The position numbers were made by a program, and so were the translations under genes. This document shows positions 1-6,252 of a DNA stretch of 6,272 nt, one piece after another. Source of the DNA: an uncultured Arcobacter sp. (lineage in GTDB: Bacteria > Campylobacterota > Campylobacteria > Campylobacterales > Arcobacteraceae); NCBI GenBank assembly GCA_913062735.1, contig CAJXWI010000162.1, positions 1 to 6,272 of the forward strand. Direction: 5' to 3'. Below the pieces are notes generated by a model, which did not search any database, was not told the DNA's origin, and worked only from the letters and a program-made list of their open reading frames with translations. Position 1 is the first letter of the stretch; every line of letters starts with the position of its first letter.

Positions 1-508
1 AATCATTATTAATCCTTTCCATCAAGGAGAAGAATTTGCTGCTGGTGGAAATACTTGTTTATATGGAGCTACTGGTGGAAAATTATACATCAGAGCCTGT
101 GTAGGTGTAAGGTTTGCAGTAAGAAACTCTGGAACTGTAGCCGTAGTTGAGGGTACTGGAGATAATGCTTGTGAATATATGACGGTTGGTATTGTTGTAA
201 CATTAGGAAATACTGGTATTAATTTTGGTGCTGGTATGACGGGTGGATTAGCTTTTATTTATGATCCTGAAAAGTCTTTTGTTGATAAAATGAATCAAGA
301 ATTAGTAGAAGCATTAAGAATAGATACTGATGATACAGAACGCGAGCGCTTGTATTTAAAACGTCTTTTATTGGATTATATTAATGAAACAGAGAGTTTA
401 AAAGCACAAGATATTATTGATAATTATAGAGCTGAAATTAGAAACTTTTGGATGGTTAAACCAAAAAATATGACGGTCTTACCATTAGATCCAGACGAAG
501 GAGATTAG
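1..508 (+). CDS. gltB: Glutamate synthase large subunit, C-terminal part (5' end outside window)
   Basis: This is the tail of the large (alpha) subunit of glutamate synthase, which makes glutamate from glutamine and 2-oxoglutarate in the cytoplasm with GltD as electron-donating partner. The reading frame is open from base 2, so 168 residues are visible. They contain the family's C-terminal glycine-repeat (GXGXG) beta-helix domain: NTCLYGATGGKLY near visible residues 17-29, RFAVRNSG near 37-44, VVEGTGD near 48-54 and NFGAGMTGG near 73-81. A helical tail follows and ends in FWMVKPKNM, as in other GltB proteins. The ATG at 179 is an internal methionine of the conserved EYMT motif, not a gene start. 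Two residues are odd for this stretch: the usual GERFAV reads GVRFAV, and the usual YMTGG reads YMTVG. The stop is one base before gltD, so the two subunits are almost certainly co-translated. The amidotransferase and FMN/3Fe-4S domains lie upstream of the window. Confidence 0.95.
   Translation, partial: IIINPFHQGEEFAAGGNTCLYGATGGKLYIRACVGVRFAVRNSGTVAVVEGTGDNACEYMTVGIVVTLGNTGINFGAGMTGGLAFIYDPEKSFVDKMNQELVEALRIDTDDTERERLYLKRLLLDYINETESLKAQDIIDNYRAEIRNFWMVKPKNMTVLPLDPDEGD
497..503 (+). promoter_or_regulatory. Strong ribosome binding site for gltD
   Basis: GAAGGAG lies inside the last codons of gltB, six bases before the gltD ATG. It is the clearest Shine-Dalgarno sequence in the window and fixes the gltD start. 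Its position within gltB fits coupled production of the two glutamate synthase subunits. Confidence 0.8.
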
Positions 509-509
509 A

Positions 510-1886
510 ATGATAAATTTTACAAAATTTGAGAGAATAAATCCTGAAAAAAGAGATGTACTTCAGCGTTTAAAAGATTATGGTGAAGTTTATGAAGTAT
601 TTGAAAAACAAAGAGCAAAAGAACAATCAGATCGTTGTATGCAGTGTGGAATTCCATATTGTCACACAGGTTGTCCTTTGCATAACTTTATTCCTTCTTG
701 GTTAAAACAAACAGCAGGAAAGAATCCTGATTTAGCTTTTGCTTTATCTAATGAAACTTCTCCTTTCCCAGAAATTTTGGGACGAATTTGTCCACAAGAT
801 GTATTATGTGAAGGTGCCTGTTCATTAAATACAGGACATGGAGCTATTTCTATTGGGGCTGTGGAAACACATATTTCAGAAGAAGCTTTTGCAAGAGGTT
901 TAAAACCTAAATTTCCTGGAATTACTAGTACTAAAAAAGTTGCGGTAATTGGTTCTGGACCTTCTGGTATTTCTGCTGCTACTTTTCTTTTAAGAAAAGG
1001 TATTGGTGTTACTATGTATGAAAGAGATGATCGTGCAGGGGGCTTATTAACATATGGTATTCCCGGATTTAAATTAGATAAATCAGTAGTTACAAGAAGA
1101 TTTGATTGGTTAATTGAAGCGGGAATGAAATTAGAACTTAATTGTGAAATTGGTAAAGATGTTCAAATCAAAGAATTAGAAGAAAATTTTGATTCTATTT
1201 ATTTAGCAATTGGGGCAACAAAAGGTAGAAAATCGAATCTTGAAGGTGAAGAATCATCTAATGTATATTTAGCGATTGACTTTTTAAAGAGTATTCAAAA
1301 AAGAAACTTTGATTCAAGAGCTGAATTAAGCATTGATGTTAAAGATAAAAAAGTAGTAGTTATTGGAGGAGGGGATACGGCAATGGATTGTCTTAGAACT
1401 TCTGTAAGAGAAGGTGCTAAAAGTGTCAAATGTCTTTACAGAAGAGATGAAGCCAATATGCCAGGTTCAAGAAAAGAAGTGGTTAACTCAAAAGAAGAAG
1501 GGGTTGAGTTCATTTTTAATGTAAGTCCTACAAAAATACTTTCTAAAGATGATTTTGCTTCTGGAGTTCTTTTAGAAAAAACACAATTAAGTGAAGCAAA
1601 AGAAGGCGGACGTCAGAAAATTGAAATTATTCCTGATTCTACTTATATTGAAGATGCAGATATTATTGTACTCGCTTTAGGATTTTCTTGTGAAGAACCT
1701 AAATTTTTGGATGAATTAAATATTTCAAGAGATGAATGGGGTTGTGTAGAAACAAGTTTATTCAAAACTTCTAATGCCAAAGTATACTCAGGTGGAGATT
1801 GCCAACGAGGGGCCGACTTAGCAGTTACAGCAGCAGCTGATGGAAGAGATGCTGCAAAACTAATGGTAAAAGAACTTTTAGCTTAA
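510..1886 (+). CDS. gltD: Glutamate synthase (NADPH) small subunit
   Basis: GltD oxidises NADPH through FAD and passes electrons via 4Fe-4S clusters to GltB for glutamate synthesis. The 458 residues match the usual length of about 455-475. The N-terminal iron-sulfur domain shows C43, C46, C51 and C55 (CMQCGIPYCHTGC), then C94, C100 and C104 (GRICPQDVLCEGAC), the arrangement I recall for E. coli GltD. The FAD-binding Rossmann motif is GSGPSG at 148-153, with an acidic strand end at E171 and AGGLLTYGIP at 176-185. The NADPH motif GGGDTAMD is at 286-293, followed by Y310-R311-R312, the arginines expected to bind the 2'-phosphate and so favour NADPH over NADH. The C-terminal FAD contact SGGDCQRGADLAV is present. 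The start is set by the ATG just after GAAGGAG. Related fold members (NfnB, the DPD N-terminal half, sulfide dehydrogenase alpha) are less likely given the adjacent gltB. No disruption is seen. Confidence 0.97.
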   Translation: MINFTKFERINPEKRDVLQRLKDYGEVYEVFEKQRAKEQSDRCMQCGIPYCHTGCPLHNFIPSWLKQTAGKNPDLAFALSNETSPFPEILGRICPQDVLCEGACSLNTGHGAISIGAVETHISEEAFARGLKPKFPGITSTKKVAVIGSGPSGISAATFLLRKGIGVTMYERDDRAGGLLTYGIPGFKLDKSVVTRRFDWLIEAGMKLELNCEIGKDVQIKELEENFDSIYLAIGATKGRKSNLEGEESSNVYLAIDFLKSIQKRNFDSRAELSIDVKDKKVVVIGGGDTAMDCLRTSVREGAKSVKCLYRRDEANMPGSRKEVVNSKEEGVEFIFNVSPTKILSKDDFASGVLLEKTQLSEAKEGGRQKIEIIPDSTYIEDADIIVLALGFSCEEPKFLDELNISRDEWGCVETSLFKTSNAKVYSGGDCQRGADLAVTAAADGRDAAKLMVKELLA

Positions 1887-1887
1887 G

Positions 1888-2625
1888 ATGCAAAAGTTCC
1901 TTGATTCCTGTATCAAAGCCAATCAAGAGATATATGAATATTTAAATACTTCATTGTCTCTTGATGATTATTCTTATACCGAAACTATTGGTGCTGGTGG
2001 AGATAAAAGTCTTAAAATCGATATTATTTGCGAAAATATTTTTATAAAACACTTAAGTATTTTTGGAGATATATATTCAGAAGAAATCGGTTACTTAAAA
2101 ACTACAGAAAAACTCAAAGAACAATATATAATTACAATTGATCCACTTGATGGAAGCTCTAACTTTATAAATAATATCCCTTATTACGGTACGAGTGTGG
2201 CTATTGAAGTAAATAAAAAAGTATTTGCTTCTTGCATTTGTAATTTAAATGACGCTTCTTTAGTGTATAAACTTGATTCTAAAGTGCACAGAGTTGATCT
2301 CTTTACTTTAAAAAACAAAATTTTCCTTGATGAAACAACAAGCAATATTGGTATTTTTGAAAGAGCCTATAGACGAAGTGATATTTGTAGTGTTTTTTAT
2401 GATAAAAACATAAAATACCGGTCTTTAGGAGCAATTGCCTTGTCTTTATGTATGGCACATAGTTGTAAGTTTGTAATGTTTTCAGGCAAGATAAGAGATT
2501 TTGATGTTAAGGCTGCTTTGCATATTTGCGAGGATTTACATATAAGTATTTCAGCAGAATTCTTAATTGTAAGTAAGAGTTCTACTATGTTAGAACAGAT
2601 TAAAGAAATTATTAATGAAGAATAG
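1888..2625 (+). CDS. Inositol monophosphatase / fructose-bisphosphatase superfamily sugar phosphatase
   Basis: This is a 245-residue metal-dependent phosphatase of the Li+-sensitive superfamily (IMPase, FBPase, CysQ). GGDKSLKID occupies 37-45. YSEEIG at 63-68 supplies a glutamate metal ligand (E65/E66). DPLDGSSNF at 85-93 contains ligands D85 and D88 and is followed by NNIPYYGTSVA. Near the C-terminus YRSLGAIAL matches the substrate-side RxxGS/GA motif, and RDFDVKAAL places D206 as the third metal-binding aspartate. DGSSN is typical of FBPase, while NFINNIP and the C-terminal layout resemble IMPase. As a whole it recalls the archaeal dual-function IMPase/FBPase (MJ0109 type) more than Campylobacter class I Fbp of about 280 residues. 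It is short: the EAGG motif and the following strand after D206 are altered or missing. The substrate cannot be fixed from sequence; candidates are fructose-1,6-bisphosphate, inositol phosphate or another sugar phosphate. The ATG lies one base after the gltD stop with no clear Shine-Dalgarno, so translation is probably coupled to gltD. No other upstream methionine is plausible. Confidence 0.85.
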   Translation: MQKFLDSCIKANQEIYEYLNTSLSLDDYSYTETIGAGGDKSLKIDIICENIFIKHLSIFGDIYSEEIGYLKTTEKLKEQYIITIDPLDGSSNFINNIPYYGTSVAIEVNKKVFASCICNLNDASLVYKLDSKVHRVDLFTLKNKIFLDETTSNIGIFERAYRRSDICSVFYDKNIKYRSLGAIALSLCMAHSCKFVMFSGKIRDFDVKAALHICEDLHISISAEFLIVSKSSTMLEQIKEIINEE

Positions 2626-2652
2626 GTTATAACTGCTGTAATTAAAAGAAAT

Positions 2653-2657
2653 AGGAA
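2653..2657 (+). promoter_or_regulatory. Ribosome binding site for fdxB
   Basis: AGGAA lies six bases before the fdxB ATG, within the only sizeable intergenic gap of the window (2626-2663). It supports independent initiation at fdxB rather than coupling to the gene upstream. Confidence 0.55.
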
Positions 2658-2663
2658 ATATAA

Positions 2664-2912
2664 ATGTCATTAATAATTATGGATGAGTGTATTGCATGCG
2701 ATGCTTGTAGAGAAGAATGCCCCAATACAGCTATTGAAGAAGGCGATCCAATATATGTAATTGAATCAGATAGATGCACAGAGTGTGTAGGTTCTTATGA
2801 TGAACCATCGTGTGTGGAAGTTTGCCCCGTTGATTGTATTATTCTAGACAAAGATATTGTTGAATCAAGTGCTGAATTACAATATAAATTTGATAATTTA
2901 GAAGAAATATAA
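2664..2912 (+). CDS. fdxB: 2[4Fe-4S] ferredoxin, YfhL/Allochromatium type
   Basis: This is a small cytoplasmic electron carrier of 82 residues, full length for the YfhL/FdxB family. The first cluster motif is C9-X2-C12-X2-C15-X3-C19-P. The second is C38-X2-C41-X8-C50-X3-C54-P; the eight-residue loop between its second and third cysteines and the C-terminal helical extension are hallmarks of Allochromatium-type ferredoxins, which have unusually low potential in characterised members. SDRCTECVG at 35-43 is nearly identical to the matching stretch of E. coli YfhL as I recall it. An extra cysteine, C58, follows the second motif (CPVDC) and is not needed as a canonical ligand. AGGAA six bases upstream supports the start. 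The ppx gene begins one base after the stop. The fdxB-ppx pairing is also, from memory, found in Campylobacter jejuni (Cj0354c-Cj0353c). The redox partner is unknown from sequence. Confidence 0.93.
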   Translation: MSLIIMDECIACDACREECPNTAIEEGDPIYVIESDRCTECVGSYDEPSCVEVCPVDCIILDKDIVESSAELQYKFDNLEEI

Positions 2913-2913
2913 T

Positions 2914-4386
2914 ATGGCAAAAATAACAACTGTTATAGATATTGGGTCTAACTCAATGAGGATGGTTGTCCTAGAAAAAAGTTCACGTTATGCTTTTCAT
3001 TTGATTAATGAGACCAAAGCAAGAGTGAAAATATCAGAAGGCTCTTACGAAAATGAAGGTAATTTACAAGAATTACCAATGAGGCGCGCTTTTGATTCCC
3101 TAAAATCTTTTTTAAATATAGCAAAAGCATTAAAGTCAAGAAAAGTATTGTGTGTAGCAACGTCAGCTTTAAGAGATGCTCCCAATTCAAATGTTTTTTT
3201 AAATAAAGTTAAAAATGAACTGTCTTTAAATATTAAAATTATAGAAGGCGAAAAAGAAGCTTATTATGGTGGTTTAGCTGCTTTAAATCTTTTAGATAAA
3301 AAAGATTTTATTACTATGGATATTGGTGGGGGTTCTACTGAGTTTGCTCTAGTAAAAGAAGGAATCATTCAAAAATGTATTTCTTTAAACATAGGAACCG
3401 TTCGTATGAACGAATTGTTTTTTTCAAAAAATGATATTGAAGGTGCAAAAAAATACATAATAAAACAATTGGAAGAAATCAAAAACTCTGGTTTTGATAT
3501 TTCTTCTTCTGTTATTGGTATTGGTGGAACAATAAGAACCTTAAGTAAAATAGTTCTTAAAAAAGAGCAATACCCTTTAGATGTAATTCATGGTTTTTCT
3601 TATGATGTTAGTAGATATAAATATATTTTTGATCAAATTTTAGATGCTAATAATAAAGAAGAATTAAAACGTATTGGTGTAAAAAAAGACAGGTTTGATA
3701 CGATTAAAGAAGGTACTTTTATTTTTAAAACAGTTCTTGAAGAACTTAATATAAAAGATGTTCTAAGTTCTGGAACAGGAGTTAGAGAAGGCGTTTATTT
3801 ACATGATTTATTAAGAAACTCAAACTTTAAGTTTCCAAGTAATTATAATGTAAGTGTAAGGTCCTTACTTGATAGATTTAATGTAGATTCCAAGCAAAGT
3901 TCATATTTAGGAGCAAATGCTGCAAAAATATTTGAAGCATTAAAACCTTTGCATAATTTAGATGATAAATATAAAACACTTTTAGTAATTGCTTCAAAAC
4001 TTCACTCAATTGGTATTTCTTTAAATTTTTATAAATCCAATGATAATACTTTTGACTTTATTTTAAATGGTTTAAATTATGATATTTGTCATGAATCTAG
4101 AATTATTATTGCATTAATTATCAAATTCTCTAAAAAGTCCTTAATAAAAGAAAAAGACATATTTGAATACGAAGACTTACTTCCAAGTTGCGAAACCATG
4201 CAATATTTATCTTTTATGATTAGTATTAACTTATGTGTAAATCGAGACTTCTCCTGTCCTAAAGTTACGTACGTACTAGATGATAACAAACTAAAATTGG
4301 TTTTTGAAGAAGAAATGTATTTGGTAAAATATGAAGTAGATAAATTAGAAAGTCCAAAGGGCTGTAAAATAAAAGTTGTTTTATGA
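2914..4386 (+). CDS. ppx: Ppx/GppA family exopolyphosphatase / guanosine pentaphosphatase
   Basis: The family removes terminal phosphate from inorganic polyphosphate and/or converts pppGpp to ppGpp, tying it to phosphate storage and the stringent response in the cytoplasm. The 490 residues fit the roughly 500-residue long form. The N-terminal ASKHA-fold ATPase-like core has DIGSNSMRM at 9-17 (phosphate 1), VATSALRDAPN near 90-100, EGEKEAYYG near 112-120 with the probable catalytic glutamate, DIGGGSTEF at 136-144 (phosphate 2) and GIGGTIRTL at 202-210. The C-terminal part from about residue 310 aligns with the HD-like helical domain (LGANAAKIFEAL, then ASKLHSIGISL at 360-370), but the HD pair reads H364-S365 and the downstream histidines of the family are absent. 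Polyphosphate and pppGpp preference cannot be separated from sequence; I recall C. jejuni members being reported to use both. The ATG is one base after fdxB, with only a weak purine-rich stretch upstream. The TGA stop overlaps the htrB ATG. Confidence 0.92.
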   Translation: MAKITTVIDIGSNSMRMVVLEKSSRYAFHLINETKARVKISEGSYENEGNLQELPMRRAFDSLKSFLNIAKALKSRKVLCVATSALRDAPNSNVFLNKVKNELSLNIKIIEGEKEAYYGGLAALNLLDKKDFITMDIGGGSTEFALVKEGIIQKCISLNIGTVRMNELFFSKNDIEGAKKYIIKQLEEIKNSGFDISSSVIGIGGTIRTLSKIVLKKEQYPLDVIHGFSYDVSRYKYIFDQILDANNKEELKRIGVKKDRFDTIKEGTFIFKTVLEELNIKDVLSSGTGVREGVYLHDLLRNSNFKFPSNYNVSVRSLLDRFNVDSKQSSYLGANAAKIFEALKPLHNLDDKYKTLLVIASKLHSIGISLNFYKSNDNTFDFILNGLNYDICHESRIIIALIIKFSKKSLIKEKDIFEYEDLLPSCETMQYLSFMISINLCVNRDFSCPKVTYVLDDNKLKLVFEEEMYLVKYEVDKLESPKGCKIKVVL

Positions 4387-5270
4387 ATAAAATGACGTTT
4401 AAGTTGTTTATGATATTCGTCTTTTTTTTAAAAATAATACCTCAATTCATGAGAGATTCTTTTTTTAAAAACCTTGCAAAACTTTTATATTTAATTGGAA
4501 AAAAATCGAATAAAGTAATAGAAACAAATTTAAATTTTGCTTTTAAAGATATATCAAAAGAAGAAATCACTGAAATACAAAAATACTCATATGCTAATAT
4601 GCTTTCTTGGGGACAAACGATTATCGAGAACTTAGATGTGCAGGATGAAGAGTTTTTAAAAAATATAGAACTTGAAAATATAGAAGTATTTCATAAATTA
4701 AAAGCACAAAATAAAAGAATTATTTTCATTTCTGCTCATTATGGAAATATGGAAATAATGAGTTATTATGTTAATAAGTTTGTAACGCCCCTTGTTCAAG
4801 TTGCCCGTGCTTCTAAAAATAAAGAATTTGATAATTTTCTAGTAAAGAGCAGAGAAAAATCCGGTTCAAAAATTGTCTTTAGATTAGGGGCTTTAAAGCA
4901 TCTCGTACGTGCTTTGAAAAACAACAAAGTAATATCTTTAGTAATTGACCAAAATGTTAACCCTATTAATGCTATTAATGTAAAACTTTTCTCTAAAAAT
5001 GTATATCAAAGTTCTTCTACTGCTATATTAGCAAGAAAATTTGATGCTTATATTATTCCGGCTGCTGCTATAAATTTAGGTAACAAAAAATATAAAATTA
5101 AATTTTATGATGCTATTGCACCAATAAAAACAGAAAATGAAAAAGATGATTTATTACAATCTTCTCAACTTCAAGCCAATGCATTAGAAACCATTATTTT
5201 AGAAGACAAAAAACAGTGGTTTTGGTTGCACAAAAGATTTAAAGGATTTTATGATGAAATCTATAAATAA
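4383..5270 (+). CDS. htrB: Lipid A late acyltransferase (HtrB/LpxL family)
   Basis: This 295-residue inner-membrane protein belongs to the lysophospholipid acyltransferase-like family that adds a secondary acyl chain to Kdo-lipid A (lauroyl in E. coli; chain length here is unknown). A hydrophobic N-terminal anchor spans about residues 6-22. The catalytic HX4E motif is H119-YGNM-E124, within IFISAHYGNME. A second conserved block has DQ at 189-190, followed by SSSTAILARKF, equivalent to the region just after the DQ-FFG block in E. coli LpxL. The canonical glycine-rich PFFG segment is not recognisable here (LFSKNVYQSS instead), as might be expected of a divergent epsilonproteobacterial member. 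The ATG overlaps the ppx stop as ATGA; an in-frame ATG at 4392 (residue 4) is an alternative, and neither has a strong Shine-Dalgarno. T8A5 and T7A4 runs lie in codons 14-18 and 26-29. The 3' end overlaps waaC by 20 bases. LpxM or LpxP specificity cannot be excluded. Confidence 0.9.
   Translation: MNKMTFKLFMIFVFFLKIIPQFMRDSFFKNLAKLLYLIGKKSNKVIETNLNFAFKDISKEEITEIQKYSYANMLSWGQTIIENLDVQDEEFLKNIELENIEVFHKLKAQNKRIIFISAHYGNMEIMSYYVNKFVTPLVQVARASKNKEFDNFLVKSREKSGSKIVFRLGALKHLVRALKNNKVISLVIDQNVNPINAINVKLFSKNVYQSSSTAILARKFDAYIIPAAAINLGNKKYKIKFYDAIAPIKTENEKDDLLQSSQLQANALETIILEDKKQWFWLHKRFKGFYDEIYK
5241..5246 (+). promoter_or_regulatory. Ribosome binding site for waaC, inside htrB
   Basis: AAAGGA lies within the last codons of htrB. 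It is four bases from the ATG at 5251 and seven from the ATG at 5254. The second spacing is closer to optimal, so waaC may really start at 5254, one codon shorter than annotated. Confidence 0.6.
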
Positions 5271-6252
5271 AATTGCTATTGTCAAGCTTTCTGCTATGGG
5301 GGATGTTATTCATGCTATGTTGGCTTTACAGTTTTTAAAACAAAATAACCCAAAATTAGAAATTGACTGGTTTGTTGAAAAAGCTTTTGCAGAAGTATTA
5401 AACTATAATCCCGATGTTTCCAATATATTTATTTTAGAATTAAAAAAACTCAAAAAAAGTAAAAAGAGTATTTTTACTACTATTAAAGAAATAAAGAAAT
5501 ACAAAAACAATAACTATGATTTAGTAATAGATGCCCAAGGTTTGATTAAATCTGCTATTGTTTCTAAATTAATTGCTAAGGATATCGTAGGTTTTTCAAA
5601 AGAGTCTACAAGAGAAGGACTTTCTTCTTATTTATATAAATATAAGGTTAAGATTGCTTATGAAGAAAATGTTATTAAAAGAAATCTTGAAGTAATTTGT
5701 TCTGCTTTTGATATTAAGGTAAAAGAAAAAGATATTTTAAATAAAAAAACTTTTTTATATTTTGATAAGAATAAAGATATGAGAAAATATGAGAATAAAA
5801 TAATTTTTGTAGTAGGTGCATCAAAGGTCAATAAAATTTATCCAAAAGAGAAATTTCTAGCCTTAGCTAATCTTCTAAAAGAAGAGATTCTTGTAGTATG
5901 GGGAAATGAAGAAGAAAGTTCAATTGCTAGTTATTTAGAAGAGAATTCTGAATATTTAATTAAAGCGCCTAGGGGTGATTTAAATGATCTAAAAGCTATG
6001 ATTTCTATGTGTAAGTTATTGATAGGAGGAGATACTGGTCCTACTCATATGGCTTGGGGATTAAATAAACCATCTATTACACTTTTTGGTAATACTCCTG
6101 GATATAGGAATACTTATTTAACCCCAATCAACAAGGTGATTGAATCTAATACAAAAGTTGATCCCTTACGTTTAGACAAAAATGATTTCTCAATAAGAGA
6201 AATTGAAGAAGAAAAAATTATTGAATTAGCAAAGAGTTTACTTGATGGATAA
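5251..6252 (+). CDS. waaC: ADP-heptose:LPS heptosyltransferase I
   Basis: WaaC adds the first L-glycero-D-manno-heptose to Kdo of the lipopolysaccharide inner core at the cytoplasmic face of the inner membrane. This is a GT-B fold family 9 glycosyltransferase of 333 residues. The N-terminal acceptor domain has KLSAMGDVIHAM (12-23) with the expected catalytic base D18, a lysine-rich helix at about 66-88, DAQGLIKS at 94-101 and the GFSKESTREG segment. The C-terminal donor domain has GASKVNKIYPKEKF with K195 as the likely phosphate-contacting lysine, VVWGNEEE, and GGDTGPTHMAWGL, in which D261-TGPTH is the ADP-heptose motif. The DAQGLxKS motif and the basic helix before it favour WaaC over WaaF. 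Two adjacent ATG codons (5251 and 5254) are possible starts; AAAGGA spacing slightly favours the second. The start lies inside htrB, so the two envelope genes are probably translationally coupled. No frameshift or missing motif is seen. Confidence 0.94.
   Translation: MMKSINKIAIVKLSAMGDVIHAMLALQFLKQNNPKLEIDWFVEKAFAEVLNYNPDVSNIFILELKKLKKSKKSIFTTIKEIKKYKNNNYDLVIDAQGLIKSAIVSKLIAKDIVGFSKESTREGLSSYLYKYKVKIAYEENVIKRNLEVICSAFDIKVKEKDILNKKTFLYFDKNKDMRKYENKIIFVVGASKVNKIYPKEKFLALANLLKEEILVVWGNEEESSIASYLEENSEYLIKAPRGDLNDLKAMISMCKLLIGGDTGPTHMAWGLNKPSITLFGNTPGYRNTYLTPINKVIESNTKVDPLRLDKNDFSIREIEEEKIIELAKSLLDG

Noticed and set aside
179..508. A stand-alone 109-residue protein starting at the ATG at 179
   Set aside because: The same frame is open upstream to base 2 and encodes conserved GltB motifs; the ATG is the methionine of EYMT within GltB.
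1888..2625. CysQ (PAP phosphatase) or class I Fbp as the precise name of the phosphatase
   Set aside because: The motif is DPLDGSSNF rather than the DGTKEF typical of CysQ, and the protein is shorter and differently arranged from the roughly 280-residue Campylobacter class I Fbp, so only the superfamily is supported.
3005..3190. 61-residue open frame on the minus strand
   Set aside because: It lies wholly inside ppx, is low-complexity and leucine-rich, and has no ribosome site or recognisable motif; it is a shadow of the real gene.
4089..4289. 66-residue open frame on the minus strand
   Set aside because: It is antisense to the C-terminal part of ppx, with no recognisable domain or start signal; AT-rich coding sequence produces such frames by chance.
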